Source: Bacteroidales bacterium (GTDB lineage Bacteria; Bacteroidota; Bacteroidia; Bacteroidales; UBA932). From it: a stretch of 64,000 bases of DNA. Under the pieces are notes generated by a model. It saw only the letters and a list, made by a program, of their open reading frames with translations, had not been told where the DNA came from and did not search any database. Of this stretch, positions 8,008 through 16,784 are shown in pieces. The translations under genes and the position numbers were made by a program. Positions within the stretch are counted from its first letter, which is position 1; the number at the start of each line of letters is the position of its first letter. The stretch spans positions 1-64,000 of the forward strand of contig JAFRNC010000001.1 in the NCBI GenBank assembly GCA_017430365.1, read 5' to 3'.

Positions 8008-9581
8008 GTTATTTCGTGTTCAGGAACAATACGGTAGAGAGTTTCTTCCCCAAGGGATACGTCTTTTCGGGGTATGACGACATTTCCGTCATTCCGGAAA
8101 ATGCTTCCGCATATGTCTGGTTTTACCAGGCTACCCTCGGATTCGACCAGTCTGCCTTGGAGAATACACTCCGCGGTTATCGTGAAAAGTTCTCTTTCGT
8201 CCTCGGTCGGATCGGGCCGGACAAGCCGTTTTATGTGCTGACGATGGAAGAGCTTTACGCTGTACCTTTCACTGAAGACGACAAACGGGTGCGCCGTGCA
8301 ATCGGGGAGTATAACGACTGTCTGTGGGATGCCGGCAGGACGCACACCAATGTGAAGGTCCTGGATTTTTCAGCGTTTATCCGCCGGTATCCAAATGATG
8401 AGGCTGTCGACTGGAAATTCTATTTCGTCAGCCAGATGGGTATCAATCCCAGGCTTGCGAAAGACTTCAGGGTCTGGTGGGACAGGAAACTGGAAAGCGT
8501 TGCGCTGAAGCGCAAAAAATGTCTCGTCCTGGATCTGGACAACACGCTCTGGGGCGGAGTCCTGGGCGAGGACGGGGTCAGCGGTATCAGGATCGGCGGA
8601 GATTATCCCGGAAAGGCTTTCCGGTTCTTCCAGGAGGCTTTGCTCGAGTTGTCGCGGACCGGCGTGATCCTGGCCGTATGCTCCAAGAACAATGAAGCGG
8701 ATGTACTTGAAGCCTGGGGGAAGAATCCCTATCTTGTGCTCAGGAAAGAGCACTTTTCCGCATACAGGATAAACTGGACCGACAAGGCCTCCAACCTGAG
8801 GGAATTGGCGGAAGAGTTGAATATCGGACTGGATTCATTTGTCTTCGTCGACGACAATCCGGCTGAACGGGAGATAGTCAGGCAGATGCTCCCGATGGTC
8901 AGTGTGCCCGAATTCCCCCGTCAGCCTTATGAGTTGCCGCTCTTTTTCAAGAAGATGGTGGAAGACTACTTTACGGTCTATACCGTCACGGAGGAGGACA
9001 GGAAGAAAACCGAGCAATACAAGGCGAATGCGGCCCGGGTCAGGGCGCAGCAGGCGTTCACGGATTTCGGCTCATATCTGGAGAGCCTGGATATACGTAT
9101 GTCACTGGAGGAGGCCGACGATTTCAACATCCCGCGCATCGCCCAGATGACACAGAAGACAAACCAGTTCAATCTGACCACCAGACGGTATACCGACTCC
9201 GACATACGGCGTTTTTTGTCTGAAGGGTGGAAGATATGGTGTCTCCGTGTTTCCGACCGTTTCGGCGATAGCGGAATAACCGGTTGCATTTTCTTCGACG
9301 GCACCACCATCGACACATTCCTGCTGAGTTGCAGGATTCTCGGCAAAGGCATAGAGACGGCTTTCCTGAAATATGCCCTCGCCCTGCTGCGTGAACAGGG
9401 TGTGGTTTCCGTGGAGGCCTGTTATGTGCCCACGGCCAAGAACTCCCAGGTCAGCGGGTTCTACGAACGATGCGGTTTCAGCCTCAAGGCAGAGGAACCC
9501 GGGGGAGCGAAGCGCTACTCGCTTGCGCTGCAGGATGCAGATTTGAAGACTGATAAGTATTATCATATTACATCGCGATAA
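8004..9581 (+). CDS. FkbH-like HAD-IIIC domain protein
   Basis: FkbH-type enzymes load a glyceryl group from 1,3-bisphosphoglycerate onto an acyl carrier protein with loss of phosphate. The 525-aa protein has the HAD nucleophile motif LDLDNTLWGGVLGEDG (D177 and D179), motif II SKNN (227-230) and VDDNPAERE (283-290). The C-terminal ~150 residues look GNAT-like (FGDSGITGCIFF, CRILGKGIE, KNSQVSGFYERCGF). The domain order matches FkbH proteins of polyketide and LPS clusters. An acyl carrier protein gene follows immediately, the expected partner. Glyceryl is the family substrate; another hydroxyacyl group cannot be excluded. Confidence 0.88.
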   Translation: MSYFVFRNNTVESFFPKGYVFSGYDDISVIPENASAYVWFYQATLGFDQSALENTLRGYREKFSFVLGRIGPDKPFYVLTMEELYAVPFTEDDKRVRRAIGEYNDCLWDAGRTHTNVKVLDFSAFIRRYPNDEAVDWKFYFVSQMGINPRLAKDFRVWWDRKLESVALKRKKCLVLDLDNTLWGGVLGEDGVSGIRIGGDYPGKAFRFFQEALLELSRTGVILAVCSKNNEADVLEAWGKNPYLVLRKEHFSAYRINWTDKASNLRELAEELNIGLDSFVFVDDNPAEREIVRQMLPMVSVPEFPRQPYELPLFFKKMVEDYFTVYTVTEEDRKKTEQYKANAARVRAQQAFTDFGSYLESLDIRMSLEEADDFNIPRIAQMTQKTNQFNLTTRRYTDSDIRRFLSEGWKIWCLRVSDRFGDSGITGCIFFDGTTIDTFLLSCRILGKGIETAFLKYALALLREQGVVSVEACYVPTAKNSQVSGFYERCGFSLKAEEPGGAKRYSLALQDADLKTDKYYHITSR

Positions 9582-9582
9582 A

Positions 9583-9804
9583 ATGGAAGAGAAAGTAATG
9601 GAGATTCTGAAGGATCTCTTTGAATTGGAGACTGTCGACGAGAATTGTTCGCAGGAAACGTGTGAGAAATGGGACTCCCTGGGACAGCTGAATCTGGTGG
9701 TGGAACTCGAGTCCGAATTCGGCGTTTCCATCGAGCCCGAAGAGATAGGGGAAATGCGGTCTTTCCATGATGTCATCAGGATCCTGAAAGAGAAACTGTC
9801 ATAG
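9583..9804 (+). CDS. Acyl carrier protein
   Basis: A 73-aa stand-alone carrier protein. S32 in WDSLGQLNLV is the phosphopantetheine attachment site, followed by the usual helix II (VVELESEFGVSI). The rest is acidic and helical. It starts one base after the fkbH-like gene and precedes wecE by 9 bp. Its location outside any fatty-acid operon indicates a dedicated carrier for the FkbH/VOC/GNAT module. Confidence 0.93.
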   Translation: MEEKVMEILKDLFELETVDENCSQETCEKWDSLGQLNLVVELESEFGVSIEPEEIGEMRSFHDVIRILKEKLS

Positions 9805-9813
9805 TTCTGCCGT

Positions 9814-10944
9814 ATGAAACCGATTCCCTTCAACAAACCCTTCATGACCGGACGGGAACTTGCATACATGCAGGATGCGGTCGACTCCGGGAAAATTTCC
9901 GGCAACGGGACGTATACCAGGAAGTGCCAGCACTTTTTTGAAGAGACCTATGGATTCAGGAAATGCCTGCTTACGACCAGCTGTACCGACGCGCTGGAAA
10001 TGTGCGCCTTGTTGAGCGGTGTCGGCCCGGGTGACGAAGTCATAGTTCCGAGTTATACTTTCGTGTCGTCTGCCCTTGCCTTTGTCCGGCAGGGCGCAAA
10101 GATCGTGTTTGCAGACAGTTGCCCCGACAATCCGAATATCGACGTCACGAAGCTTGAACCGCTTGTTTCGCCTAAAACCCGTGTCCTGGTCGTAGTCCAC
10201 TATGCCGGTGTTGCCTGCGATATGGACAAGGTGATGGAATTTGCCGGGAGGCACGGGCTTCTGGTCGTGGAGGACGCGGCCCAGGCTATAGATTCCCGTT
10301 ACAAGGGCCGTCCTCTGGGTGGAATAGGCCATCTGGCCGCTTTCTCGTTCCATGAGACGAAGAACGTGATAGCCGGCGAGGGCGGCATGCTTGTCGTGAA
10401 CGACGGACGTTTCGTGCACAGGGCGGAAATCCTCTGGGAAAAGGGAACCAACCGGGCTGAATTCTTCCGTGGAGAGGTCAACAAGTACGGATGGGTCGAC
10501 ACGGGCTCATCTTTTCTGCCTTCCGAACTTAACGCTGCGTTCCTGTGGGCCCAGCTGGAATGCCTGGACAGGATCCAGGACAAACGGAAGCTGCTGTGGG
10601 AGACTTATCGTGACCGCTTGTCAACGCTGGAAGCGCGCGGCTGTTTCCGGATGCCGGATATTCCTGAATACGCCACAAACAATGCGCATATGTTCTATCT
10701 GGTGTGCCGCAGCATCGAAGAACGTACGGCACTGATAGCCAGACTTAAAGAAAACGGCGTTCTGGCCGTCTTCCACTATCTGAGCCTGCATTCCAGCCCG
10801 TATTACAAAGACAGGCATGACGGGCGGGCTCTGCCATGCTGTGACCGCTTCGCCGACTGTCTGGTGCGTCTTCCGATGTACTATGAGCTGCTTCCCGAAG
10901 ACGTGGACCGTATTTGTTCCATCATCAAGGAATTCTTCAACTGA
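9814..10944 (+). CDS. wecE: dTDP-4-amino-4,6-dideoxygalactose transaminase (WecE-like)
   Basis: A PLP-dependent sugar aminotransferase of the DegT/DnrJ/EryC1 family, converting dTDP-4-keto-6-deoxyglucose to the 4-amino sugar with glutamate. It is 376 aa, a normal length. The Schiff-base lysine is K183 in FSFHETKNVIAGEGG, a sequence specific to the WecE/RffA branch. VVEDAAQAID and the NPFNKP-like N-terminal substrate loop are also present. With the WecD-like GNAT upstream it reconstitutes the last two steps of a dTDP-Fuc4N-acyl pathway. dTDP-glucose synthesis genes (rmlA, rmlB) are not in this window. Confidence 0.88.
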   Translation: MKPIPFNKPFMTGRELAYMQDAVDSGKISGNGTYTRKCQHFFEETYGFRKCLLTTSCTDALEMCALLSGVGPGDEVIVPSYTFVSSALAFVRQGAKIVFADSCPDNPNIDVTKLEPLVSPKTRVLVVVHYAGVACDMDKVMEFAGRHGLLVVEDAAQAIDSRYKGRPLGGIGHLAAFSFHETKNVIAGEGGMLVVNDGRFVHRAEILWEKGTNRAEFFRGEVNKYGWVDTGSSFLPSELNAAFLWAQLECLDRIQDKRKLLWETYRDRLSTLEARGCFRMPDIPEYATNNAHMFYLVCRSIEERTALIARLKENGVLAVFHYLSLHSSPYYKDRHDGRALPCCDRFADCLVRLPMYYELLPEDVDRICSIIKEFFN

Positions 10945-10946
10945 CA

Positions 10947-12209
10947 ATGGGCAGGCGTATCCTTTTCCTCTCGTCGGCGGATCCCCTTCACGGGCCGGGT
11001 CGGCTCGCATGGGATATGTACCAGGCGATGTTGCGGGGAGGATACCGGGTGGATTTCCATACACAGTATTCAGTTGCGGGGCATCCGGAAATCCATGCAC
11101 TTTGCGGTGACGCTCCGGATATCAAAACCAGGATTTACCGTTATCTGTTCACGCGGGTGCAGAAACCCGCCTACTATTTCTTTTACGGTCGGGAAGAGTG
11201 TCCCCCGGTCCCTGTCTCCCGGATTCTGGAACGGATTGACGGAGACGGATACGACATGATACTCATAGCGTTCTGGCAGGAACTGCTGAGTTTTGAGACA
11301 GTAAAGAGGCTTTGGGAAAAATACAGGGCCCCGGTCGTGTTCGCCACGATGGATTGTTCCGTGATGACCGGGGGATGCCACTATCCTCATGGATGCACCC
11401 GGTACAGGGAGCGCTGCGGCAGCTGCCCGGGGCTGAGGGGTTTCTGTCCGGATACTTTCACAAGGCACAATGTGGCGTATCGGGAGAGTTTCTACGATCA
11501 GGTCGATCCGGTTATTCTATGCAATACATATGTGGGAGGGATTTTCCGGGAAAGCACCTTGCTCCGTGACAGAAGGATATCCACTTTCTTTCCGGTAGTG
11601 GACGAAACCCAGTTCCGGCCGCAGGACAAGACCTCCCTGCGGTCTCGCTTCGGCATCCCGTCCGGCAAGCGTTTCATCATGCTGGCCGGGGCCCAGAATT
11701 TCAGGGATGACCGCAAGGGCGGCCGTTATCTTGTCGAGGCTGTGAACCTCTTTCATGACCGGCTTTCACCCGAAGACAGGGAAGGAGCGCTTCTGCTGAC
11801 CGTGGGAACTCCCGATCCTGAAATGGACGCCGCGATCAGGATTGACCATCGGCCTATGGGCTATGTGGATCTGGATACGCTTTCCTGTCTGTATTCCCTG
11901 TCCGATGTGTTCCTGAGTCCTTCTGTCGAAGATGCCGGACCTTTGATGGTCAATCAGGCTCTTTCCTGCGGTACGCCCGTCGTCTGTTTCCGGATAGGGA
12001 CGGCCCTAGATGTCGTGGATGGACGCGGGACAGGCTTCTGCGCCCCGTTGAGGGATGCCGGATGCTTTCAGGAAGGCATTTTCCGCTGCTGGTCGATGGA
12101 CGCGGCCGAGCGTGAAGCTGTTTCGGCCCGATGCAGGGAAGTCGCCATTGAAACGACCTCTTACAGTACATTTGCCGCTTTGCTGGACACATTGTTTAAT
12201 AAGGAATAG
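10947..12209 (+). CDS. Glycosyltransferase, GT4-like
   Basis: A GT-B fold glycosyltransferase of 420 aa, starting at ATG 10947 just after the wecE stop. The N-terminal domain has SSADPLHGPGRLAWDMYQAM, the acceptor-side start common to GT4 enzymes. A cysteine-rich patch (GGCHYPHGC, then CGSCPGLRGFC) is typical of a WcaC/WbxX-like subgroup. The donor-side signature SDVFLSPSVEDAGPLMVNQA is near residue 330. It probably adds a sugar to the lipid-linked repeat unit at the cytoplasmic membrane. Donor and linkage are not predictable. Confidence 0.85.
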   Translation: MGRRILFLSSADPLHGPGRLAWDMYQAMLRGGYRVDFHTQYSVAGHPEIHALCGDAPDIKTRIYRYLFTRVQKPAYYFFYGREECPPVPVSRILERIDGDGYDMILIAFWQELLSFETVKRLWEKYRAPVVFATMDCSVMTGGCHYPHGCTRYRERCGSCPGLRGFCPDTFTRHNVAYRESFYDQVDPVILCNTYVGGIFRESTLLRDRRISTFFPVVDETQFRPQDKTSLRSRFGIPSGKRFIMLAGAQNFRDDRKGGRYLVEAVNLFHDRLSPEDREGALLLTVGTPDPEMDAAIRIDHRPMGYVDLDTLSCLYSLSDVFLSPSVEDAGPLMVNQALSCGTPVVCFRIGTALDVVDGRGTGFCAPLRDAGCFQEGIFRCWSMDAAEREAVSARCREVAIETTSYSTFAALLDTLFNKE

Positions 12210-12215
12210 GTTCTC

Positions 12216-12803
12216 ATGAAACTGCGTAAACTCTTTCCCACTCTCCGTTGGCGCCTTTACAACGCCTGCATCAGGCACCGCTTCGCCTCGTTCGGGGCGG
12301 GAAGCCGCATCTATCCCTCTCCGGACATGCTGGTCGGAGAGAAGTACGTTTCCCTGGGGAAAGACGTTACAGTGGGCAAGCATGTCCAGCTGACGGCCTG
12401 GGACCGGTTCCTCGACCAGCGTTTCACTCCCTCGATAGTCATAGGCGACGGCTGTTCCATCGGCGACGGGGCCCACATCACCTCCGTAAACCGCATCGAA
12501 TTGGGAAAGAATGTCCTTACAGGTAAATATGTCCTTATTACTGACAATTCGCACGGCGGCGCTGACCAGTCCATGCTGTCGGTCGCACCGAACCGGCGTC
12601 CTGTCGTCTCCAAGGGACCGGTGATCATCGGGGACAATGTCTGGATCGGGGAGAAGGCATCCATTCTGCCCGGTGTCAGTATCGGTGACGGGGCCATCAT
12701 CGGGGCGGGTGCCGTAGTGACAAAAGACGTCCCCGCAGGCCATATGGCGGTCGGAGTTCCTGCGCGTGTCATATCCTTGGAAAAGAGTGCCGGCGATGCA
12801 TAG
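12216..12803 (+). CDS. Hexapeptide-repeat acyltransferase (LbH family)
   Basis: A 195-aa left-handed beta-helix acyltransferase. Repeats of the I/V-G-x-x type run through the protein (VIGDGCSIGDGAHIT, IIGDNVWIGEKASILPGVSIGDGAIIGAGAVVTKDVP), the signature of WbbJ/maltose O-acetyltransferase-like enzymes. It likely O-acetylates a sugar of the glycan using acetyl-CoA. It overlaps the next acyltransferase gene by 8 bp. Confidence 0.87.
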   Translation: MKLRKLFPTLRWRLYNACIRHRFASFGAGSRIYPSPDMLVGEKYVSLGKDVTVGKHVQLTAWDRFLDQRFTPSIVIGDGCSIGDGAHITSVNRIELGKNVLTGKYVLITDNSHGGADQSMLSVAPNRRPVVSKGPVIIGDNVWIGEKASILPGVSIGDGAIIGAGAVVTKDVPAGHMAVGVPARVISLEKSAGDA

Positions 12804-13818
12804 ACAACAGGAAAGGATAGCATATCTGGATACTGCAAAGGGGATTCTGATCCTTTGCCTGCTTTACGGGCATTTGCGGGTCCTGGCGAAATGGGAAGGA
12901 CTGGATGATCCGGTGCTCAGTGTATGGGGGGCGGGGATAGGGTCCTACAGACCATTCTTCATGCAGACCTTTTTCCTGATTACCGGCTTCTGCTCCACTT
13001 TTACGGTCGGGTTCCTGCCGTTTCTCCTGAAAAACCTTAAGACGCTGATACTGCCGGCAGTTCTGATAGATCTGCTGTGCTTTGGCATCATGTCGGCGGC
13101 AGGGAGTGCCGATCAGGGCTTCGGAGCACACTTGGCGGGTTTTTCATCTTGGCTTTCTACTGGAGGCCCCTGGTTCGTCATCGCCCTTTTCTGGGCGAAA
13201 ATCCTGATGTGGTTCATCTCCCGCATGTCCCGCGGATATCAGTTCATGTCGGTCGCCGTCCTGTTCCTTCTCGGGTTGGCATTGAATCATTTCAATCTGG
13301 TGGATAATTACCAGTGGCACCGCCATGCTTTGATGGCAATCCCTTTCCTGTTCGGCGGCTATTTGCTCAAAGGTAATCTTGACCGGCTGCAACGCTGTCT
13401 TCTGCCCGTCGGACTTGCCGGCTTCCTGCTTATCGTGGCCCAGAACTTTCTGGCAAAATATACCTCTTTCACGCTTCCCGCCAGTGACTTGTTCATCGAT
13501 GTGACCTTTCTCAATTTTCCGCTGCATTTTGTCAACGTAGCGGGCGGATCTGCACTCGTCCTGTGGCTGTCGCAGAAACTTGAAAGGAGCCGGACGCTGT
13601 CACTTCTGGGACAGGGTTCGCTTCTGGCATATCTGATGAACAGCACCGTCCAGGTTCTTGTACTCCGTATGCTGATGCCGCTCTATCCTGACGGGCGTCC
13701 TGTGGGTTGTCTTTGCTTCCACCTGACGGCATTTATCCTTTGTGTCGCCGGGATATGTGTACTCATCTGGTTGATTTACCGGCATAAGATCCTCTCCTGG
13801 ATTGTGGGTAAATTCTGA
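12796..13818 (+). CDS. Membrane acyltransferase, acyltransferase-3 family
   Basis: A 340-aa polytopic protein with about ten hydrophobic segments. The N-terminal YLDTAKGILILCLLYGH is the acyltransferase-3 signature, with the catalytic-type histidine at the end of the first helix. Family members transfer acetyl or succinyl groups to exported glycans. The ATG at 12796, overlapping the preceding stop by 8 bp, is preferred to an upstream in-frame ATG inside the hexapeptide gene. With the hexapeptide enzyme it gives the cluster two candidate acylation activities besides the GNAT. Confidence 0.82.
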   Translation: MHRQQERIAYLDTAKGILILCLLYGHLRVLAKWEGLDDPVLSVWGAGIGSYRPFFMQTFFLITGFCSTFTVGFLPFLLKNLKTLILPAVLIDLLCFGIMSAAGSADQGFGAHLAGFSSWLSTGGPWFVIALFWAKILMWFISRMSRGYQFMSVAVLFLLGLALNHFNLVDNYQWHRHALMAIPFLFGGYLLKGNLDRLQRCLLPVGLAGFLLIVAQNFLAKYTSFTLPASDLFIDVTFLNFPLHFVNVAGGSALVLWLSQKLERSRTLSLLGQGSLLAYLMNSTVQVLVLRMLMPLYPDGRPVGCLCFHLTAFILCVAGICVLIWLIYRHKILSWIVGKF

Positions 13819-13838
13819 GAATAAGCCGTATTTGACAA

Positions 13839-15011
13839 ATGGAAAAGAACAGAATCATCGCATTTTACCTTCCCCAGTTCCATCCGATCCCGGAAAACGA
13901 CGCGTGGTGGGGCCCCGGTTTCACAGAGTGGACAAATGTGGCCGCCGCCAGGCCGCTTTTCAGGGGGCATGTGCAGCCCCGCATACCGGCTGACCTGGGT
14001 TTTTATGACCTGAGGCTTCCCGAAACACGCGAGGCACAGGCCGAACTGGCCCGGGAGGCGGGTATTGAAGGGTTCTGCTATTATCATTACTGGTTCGGGA
14101 ACGGCCGCCAGCTGCTCGAGAGGCCGTTCAACGAGGTCGTCCTGAGCGGCAAACCCGATTTCCCCTTCTGCCTGTGCTGGGCGAACCACACATGGGCCTC
14201 TTCCACCTGGACCAATGCCAAGTCCCGCAAGGCGGGGTCGCAGATACTGATGGAGCAGAGATATCCCGGTACGGCCGACAATGAGATGCATTTCCGCACG
14301 CTGCTGCCGGCTTTCCGCGACAGGCGTTATATCCGTGTGAACGGGAAGCCCCTCTTCGCCATCTTCGATCCCTTCAATTTCAAGAATGCCGGTCCTTTCA
14401 TGGCGCAGTGGAAGCAGCTGGCGGCAGAGTACGGCCTGCCCGGCTTCCATTTCGTGGCCGTGGTACGCACAGCCAACCCCACGTCGGTCGCAAGGACCCG
14501 TATGCAGGGTGAGGCCGATCCCGAGGCTGTCGCCCGTGAGCGCGTTGACAGCATACTTGCACAAGGCTACGATGCCGTGGCGACCGACAACCACCAGTAT
14601 GCTCAGATTCATGCAAAGGGTTTGTGGCAGAATGCCTTGCATGACCTCTTCGCCCAATATCTCGGCATCCGCCGGCCATTCCGTTTCCGTCAGGCTGAAA
14701 TCAACGAATATATGCTGCTGGAACTTGAGAAGCGCAACAACGTCTATCCGACCATCGTGCCGAACTGGGACCGTACTCCCCGTACCCGGGAAGATTCAAT
14801 CTATGTCGACAGTACGCCCGAGGAGTTCGGCAAATTGGCGGCGAGGGCTTTGGAACTGGTGAAGGACAAACCCGAGGAGCGCAGAATCATATTCCTCAAG
14901 TCCTGGAACGAGTGGGGTGAGGGTAATTACATGGAGCCCGACCGGCAGTATGGCCGTGGCTACATCGAGGCGCTGCGTCGTGCTATCGACGCTTGTTCTT
15001 CAGGCGCATGA
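13839..15011 (+). CDS. WbsX-like glycan-processing protein (GH99-like fold)
   Basis: A 390-aa protein with the WbsX signature: AFYLPQFHPIPENDAWWG, then GFTEWTNV, FCYYHYWFGNGRQLLERP, LCWANHTW and a C-terminal SWNEWGEGNYMEPD. WbsX is annotated as a glycosyltransferase in O-antigen clusters, but the family is related to GH99 endo-mannosidases, so either synthesis or trimming is possible. It is the last plus-strand gene of the cluster. Its final 29 bp overlap the end of the convergent GT10 gene. Confidence 0.88.
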   Translation: MEKNRIIAFYLPQFHPIPENDAWWGPGFTEWTNVAAARPLFRGHVQPRIPADLGFYDLRLPETREAQAELAREAGIEGFCYYHYWFGNGRQLLERPFNEVVLSGKPDFPFCLCWANHTWASSTWTNAKSRKAGSQILMEQRYPGTADNEMHFRTLLPAFRDRRYIRVNGKPLFAIFDPFNFKNAGPFMAQWKQLAAEYGLPGFHFVAVVRTANPTSVARTRMQGEADPEAVARERVDSILAQGYDAVATDNHQYAQIHAKGLWQNALHDLFAQYLGIRRPFRFRQAEINEYMLLELEKRNNVYPTIVPNWDRTPRTREDSIYVDSTPEEFGKLAARALELVKDKPEERRIIFLKSWNEWGEGNYMEPDRQYGRGYIEALRRAIDACSSGA

Positions 15012-15957
15012 AAGCATCCCACCAGCCCAGGGGGCTGATCTGGTAGAGTATGCCCTTTGTCCGGGCGCGTTTTTCGAAGTTCCTCCTGGCGACGGCGCCG
15101 CTTCTGCGGCGGGCGCGCTCGACAGGCCTGTCGAAAATGCTTGAGAGGAATGCCAGCAGGTTTTCCTCCATCCGGTCGATGTCGCGTTCAGGTCCCGTCA
15201 GCGCCGGTGCGCGCATCATCTTGAGATAGAGTTCATCGTCCTGGTCTATGCGCCTTACGGCCTCGATCACTTCGCTCCACGAACGGAAGTCGTGGCAGTT
15301 GACGAAGGCCTGGGTGTTGAATTCCCTTCCTATGAAGGGATTGCCCCAGTAAATGGGTACCGCCTGGGAGGCAAAGGCCTGCATCAGCACGTCGGATGTG
15401 TAGCCCGGCTGGCTGCATTCCTCGAAGGCGATGATGAATTTGCAGTCCGAGAGGAAGGCCTGTTTCTCGGATACCACTCCTTCGCGGGTGTTGAGGAGTT
15501 CCCCTGCGGAATCTATATCCTTGTACTCGCCCAGCCTCTGGAAAAAGAGTTCCCGTTCCGGCGTCGCCTCGTCCTGTCGGTACCAGAAGCCGCAGAAACT
15601 GCCTTTGCTGCGTATGTTGCTGGAAGTGAAATAACTCTTGTCGTTCATCAGGGCGAAATTCTCCCTGTCCAGATAGTAGGCCGGGAAGCGGAAATAGCGG
15701 TCGCCCAGGGTGATATAATCCATGCCGATCGCGTAGTCGCAGAAATTGAAGTCCGGCGTGATGTCTTCCCTGGTGTAGAATATCCGGATGCAGTCATAAG
15801 CCAGGTGTTTCTCCCCGTAATTCGAATAGAAGAGGTAGTCCGGCTCCTTGCTCAGCTCGATCTGATAGTTTTGCAGCAGCATGCGGTACAGCAGGCTTTT
15901 TTCGGGTTCGAATCCCGGTTCGAAATCCACGAAAGCGACTTTGATCAGTTTCCCCAT
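14983..15957 (-). CDS. GT10-family glycosyltransferase, alpha-1,3-fucosyltransferase homologue
   Basis: GT10 enzymes transfer fucose from GDP-fucose to GlcNAc of LacNAc-type acceptors. The 324-aa protein carries the family block FIIAFEECSQPGYTSDVLMQ with PIYWGNPFI, and FCGFWYRQDEATPERELFF upstream. The C-terminus is very basic (arginine-rich from about residue 285) and amphipathic, which suggests peripheral membrane binding as in Helicobacter FucTs. The heptad repeats of Helicobacter are absent. It is the last gene of the dnaN-led minus-strand operon, one base overlapping the GT2 stop. The donor sugar is inferred from the family only. Confidence 0.82.
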   Translation of the reverse strand: MGKLIKVAFVDFEPGFEPEKSLLYRMLLQNYQIELSKEPDYLFYSNYGEKHLAYDCIRIFYTREDITPDFNFCDYAIGMDYITLGDRYFRFPAYYLDRENFALMNDKSYFTSSNIRSKGSFCGFWYRQDEATPERELFFQRLGEYKDIDSAGELLNTREGVVSEKQAFLSDCKFIIAFEECSQPGYTSDVLMQAFASQAVPIYWGNPFIGREFNTQAFVNCHDFRSWSEVIEAVRRIDQDDELYLKMMRAPALTGPERDIDRMEENLLAFLSSIFDRPVERARRRSGAVARRNFEKRARTKGILYQISPLGWWDAFMRLKNKRR

Positions 15958-16784
15958 TATTTGAACAGATTGTTTGTCATGTAATCCTTAGCGGCCATCA
16001 GGTATCCCTTTTTCAGGAGAAGCAGCCGGATGGTCCGGCGATACGGCTTGTACAGGTCCTTCTCCCTTGCGAACGAGACCATGGTACGGAAGCTTTTGAG
16101 ACGGTTTTTCCATCGGGCGGTGTCACGGCGCCGGCTGGTAGATGAGGGATGGATGGCATAGTGGTATACTGCCCGGCTGTCTCCCGCTATCCTGCGAGCG
16201 GAGAGCAGGCTGCATATGAGGAAGCAGCTGTCTTCTGCACTGTGGGTGTCAGGAAAACAAATCCCGTTGCTGAGCAGCATGCTCCGCCGGTACAGATATG
16301 TTGTAAAATACGATTTGAAGCGTCTCAGATATCTCCGCTTCACCTTTCCCTCGAAAACTCCGCCCGGGACGGACGGATTGTGACGGATTTCCGACGACCC
16401 GTCCGGCATGTCGAACGATATCGAACCGAATGCAATGTCGGCATCGACGCATACGGCGGCTTCGTAAAGCCTGCTGCAGAAATCCGGCGCAAGGGTGTCA
16501 TCACTGTCCAGGAAAGCCACGAAGTCGCCTGTAGCAGACCGGATTCCAAGATTGCGTGCCGCGCCCGGGCCGGAATTGACAGGCATCTCTACGAATCGGA
16601 AGCTCTTCGGTCCCTTATAATTATCCACGAATCTGTGTGCAAGGGCAATGCTTCCGTCCTGTCCGCGGTCGTCCACCAGTATGACTTCGATATCGTCGAG
16701 CGTCTGGGAGACGACAGACGAAAGGCAGTCACCAATTTGTCCGGCGGCGTTGTACACGGGAATGATGATGGATACCTTAGTCAT
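15957..16784 (-). CDS. Glycosyltransferase family 2
   Basis: A 275-aa GT-A glycosyltransferase. The N-terminus VSIIIPVYNAAGQIGDCL, the nucleotide-binding VILVDDRGQDGS and the DSDD motif (FVAFLDSDDTLAP) are intact. It overlaps the start of the GT10 gene by one base and the end of the upstream gene by 4 bp. The C-terminal part is basic. It likely adds one sugar to a cell-surface glycan; donor and acceptor are unknown. Confidence 0.9.
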   Translation of the reverse strand: MTKVSIIIPVYNAAGQIGDCLSSVVSQTLDDIEVILVDDRGQDGSIALAHRFVDNYKGPKSFRFVEMPVNSGPGAARNLGIRSATGDFVAFLDSDDTLAPDFCSRLYEAAVCVDADIAFGSISFDMPDGSSEIRHNPSVPGGVFEGKVKRRYLRRFKSYFTTYLYRRSMLLSNGICFPDTHSAEDSCFLICSLLSARRIAGDSRAVYHYAIHPSSTSRRRDTARWKNRLKSFRTMVSFAREKDLYKPYRRTIRLLLLKKGYLMAAKDYMTNNLFK

